DNA of 10,000 nt from the NCBI GenBank assembly GCA_012295275.1, contig CM022675.1, positions 14,461,963 to 14,471,962 on the forward strand, given 5' to 3'. The notes under the pieces are model-generated. The model saw only the letters and a program-made list of their open reading frames with translations. It had not been told where the DNA came from and made no database searches. This DNA is from Chrysomallon squamiferum (taxonomy: Eukaryota > Mollusca > Gastropoda > Neomphalida > Peltospiridae). A program made the translations under genes and the position numbers. Numbering within the stretch: the stretch's first letter is position 1; every line of letters begins with the position of its first letter. Positions 8,890-10,000 of this stretch are shown here, in pieces.

Positions 8890-9230
8890 GCTGTTGCATT
8901 AGCAACAGTATTCTGCTAGATTAGTACCTAATATTTTCAACCTCTTTGTTGAAGTACAAAATATAATTATTGTCTAAAGTCAGATTATTTTCTGATGATT
9001 AAGAAACAGATGAGTTAAGTCCAAAGTCTTCCACTGTTTTGTCGTTGTTTTTGTTTTCGCTGCAAACTGGTGCAGGTAAGTTCAGTGTGTTGCTCGAGGT
9101 CGTTAAACCAAGGGAGATAATTCTGATTACTATTTCGTTGGTATCTACAGAGTTAATATTTCTGGTAAATAAGAAATGGAATTATTACTGTTATTATTAG
9201 TTTCATTATTTTCATCATTATGACCAGCAT
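8890..9230. other. Unique sequence, one strong donor-like site
   Basis: CAG|GTAAGT at 9073-9081 is a perfect 5' splice consensus. AAGGGAGATAA at 9110-9120 repeats the motif at 200-210. No ORF of note; no RNA gene is recognised. Confidence 0.45.
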
Positions 9231-9234
9231 ATTA

Positions 9235-9294
<60 letters not shown>

Positions 9295-9299
9295 TTATT
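9231..9299. repeat. TTA/ATT array
   Basis: About 20 TTA units with one early TTG interruption (9236-9238), ending in ATATTTATT. Looser ATT-rich sequence precedes it from 9180. Confidence 0.95.
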
Positions 9300-9381
9300 A
9301 TTCATCTTTATTTTTATGTTATTCTCATTAAGGTAATGTATTTTCTTCTACTTTAAAAAATTAGAACAAATACTGAAGACA

Positions 9382-9466
9382 TGCACACAACCCCCCCAAC
9401 ACCCACACACGAACAAACACACACACACACACACACACACGAACAAACACACGCACACACACACAT
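9382..9466. repeat. CA tract with C-run and 30-bp period
   Basis: A run of C (9391-9397) is followed by CA arrays. GAACAAACAC occurs at 9411-9420 and 9441-9450, giving two units of a 30-bp composite repeat. The Cys/Val-rich minus-strand ORF is an artefact. Confidence 0.93.
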
Positions 9467-9557
9467 GAACACAGAAGAACAACACGAGTGTATTATTTCT
9501 AAATACTTTAATTCTGTAACTGACAACTTGTAAAACATAACATGAGCTAAAACGTCA

Positions 9558-9624
9558 CAGCTGGTAACAAACACGTGCACGTAACTCTTCTGTCACAGGC
9601 AAACGTAATTATTATCACGTGATA
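9558..9624. promoter_or_regulatory. E-box palindrome cluster
   Basis: CAGCTG lies at 9558-9563. ACGTGCACGT, a 10-base palindrome, lies at 9573-9582 and overlaps CACGTG at 9572-9577. The 12-base palindrome TATCACGTGATA lies at 9613-9624 with CACGTG at its centre. E-boxes bind bHLH factors. Clustering within 70 bp is suggestive only, and no gene is identified nearby. Confidence 0.2.
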
Positions 9625-9723
9625 TTACGTGTTATTATTATACATAATGCACCACGCCTAGTATTATAGGTAAACAACACATATCTGTCTACACAGAAAA
9701 CATAATAATAATATACATCTGCT

Positions 9724-9739
9724 AAAAAAAAAAAAAAAA
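9724..9739. repeat. A16 homopolymer
   Basis: Sixteen consecutive A follow GCT. It could be a simple slippage tract or the tail of an old retroposed element; no matching element is recognisable upstream. Confidence 0.9.
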
Positions 9740-9770
9740 TTAATATCGATTTGTATAATGAAATACTGAA

Positions 9771-9968
9771 TTTCAACTATACACTGAAACACGATGCATT
9801 TCAGCTATACATTACACTTTAATTCGTCTAATCAATGAAATTTCAACTAATCAGTGAAATTTTAAATTTCAGCTGTAGAGTGTATACGTAGATTTCAGCT
9901 CTCTATAGCAAATACAGTGAAACATTCAGCTAGAAAGTGAAACACTGACTACCATCTACGACTGAAAC
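9771..9968. repeat. Degenerate array of TTTCARCT / GTGAAAC units
   Basis: TTTCAACT or TTTCAGCT begins at 9771, 9799, 9841, 9867 and 9893, and the variant ATTCAGCT at 9924 (spacings 28, 42, 26, 26 and 31). Partner words CTGAAAC, ATGAAAT, GTGAAAT, GTGAAAC, GTGAAAC and CTGAAAC occur at 9784, 9835, 9854, 9917, 9937 and 9962. The two words are roughly reverse complements (TTTCA and TGAAA), so many units are small imperfect hairpins, the clearest at 9841-9859. The array may continue past the window edge. Confidence 0.7.
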
Positions 9969-10000
9969 ATACAAAGTGTCCACACTATTTTATGTTTATA

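Noticed and set aside
8992-9009. CTGATGA followed by GAAAC, as in a hammerhead ribozyme core
   Set aside because: Only four bases separate the two core words, too few for stem II with a loop, and no convincing stem III with a GUC-type cleavage site is visible.
9353-9580. Cys/Val-rich minus-strand ORF that might suggest a secreted Cys-rich peptide
   Set aside because: The Cys residues come from the CA/TG repeat. The remainder is ordinary and lacks a signal peptide at the start.
9837-9860. GAAA/TTTC words resembling interferon-response elements
   Set aside because: The spacing does not fit the tandem GAAANNGAAA arrangement, and the words belong to the degenerate unit array.

Overview
The window looks like intergenic or intronic DNA from a large, AT-rich animal genome. 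A mollusc, and especially a cephalopod such as an octopus, is my best guess. That rests on the mix of very long CT/AG, CA, AT, TACA, ATT and ACT/AGT microsatellites (roughly a fifth to a quarter of the window), GT-AG style splice motifs, and no tightly packed long ORFs. The species is an inference from overall character, not from any diagnostic gene. I see no recognisable protein family, rRNA, intact tRNA, CRISPR array or bacterial operon structure.

Layout. 1-651 is mostly unique sequence with a splice-acceptor-like site and a small hydrophobic ORF. 652-836 is a GACA/GA tract. 1318-1768 holds AT, TACA and CA microsatellites. 2005-2146 carries two neighbouring inverted repeats built from AAC/GTT runs. 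2716-3165 is purine-rich and then CTA-repeat DNA. 3490-4160 is a CpG-richer unique island in which a small two-exon ORF can be drawn (ATG 3542, intron 3570-3917, stop 4156). 4189-4897 and 5437-5913 are dominated by CT, CA, AT, TACA and AG tracts; the last block has about 100 bp of CT facing about 120 bp of AG. 6130-6660 is another unique island with a degenerate tRNA-like pol III promoter pattern. 6965-7113 is ACT then ATT repeat, and 7509-7605 is CT repeat. 7945-8090 is the best regulatory candidate: two identical CRE palindromes 93 bp apart, plus an E-box, a CCAAT box and a half-CRE. 8327-8883 is TACA, ATT and AGT repeats with higher-order structure. 9231-9466 is ATT and CA repeat. 9558-9624 has clustered E-box palindromes. 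9771 to the right edge is an array of degenerate 26-42 bp units carrying TTTCARCT and GTGAAAC-like blocks.

Nothing shows genes working together. The supportable content is repeats, one low-confidence spliced ORF and one moderate regulatory candidate. ORFs that run through microsatellites (Leu/Tyr, Arg/Glu, Ser/Leu, Thr/His or Cys/Val strings) are translations of simple repeats and are not annotated as genes.
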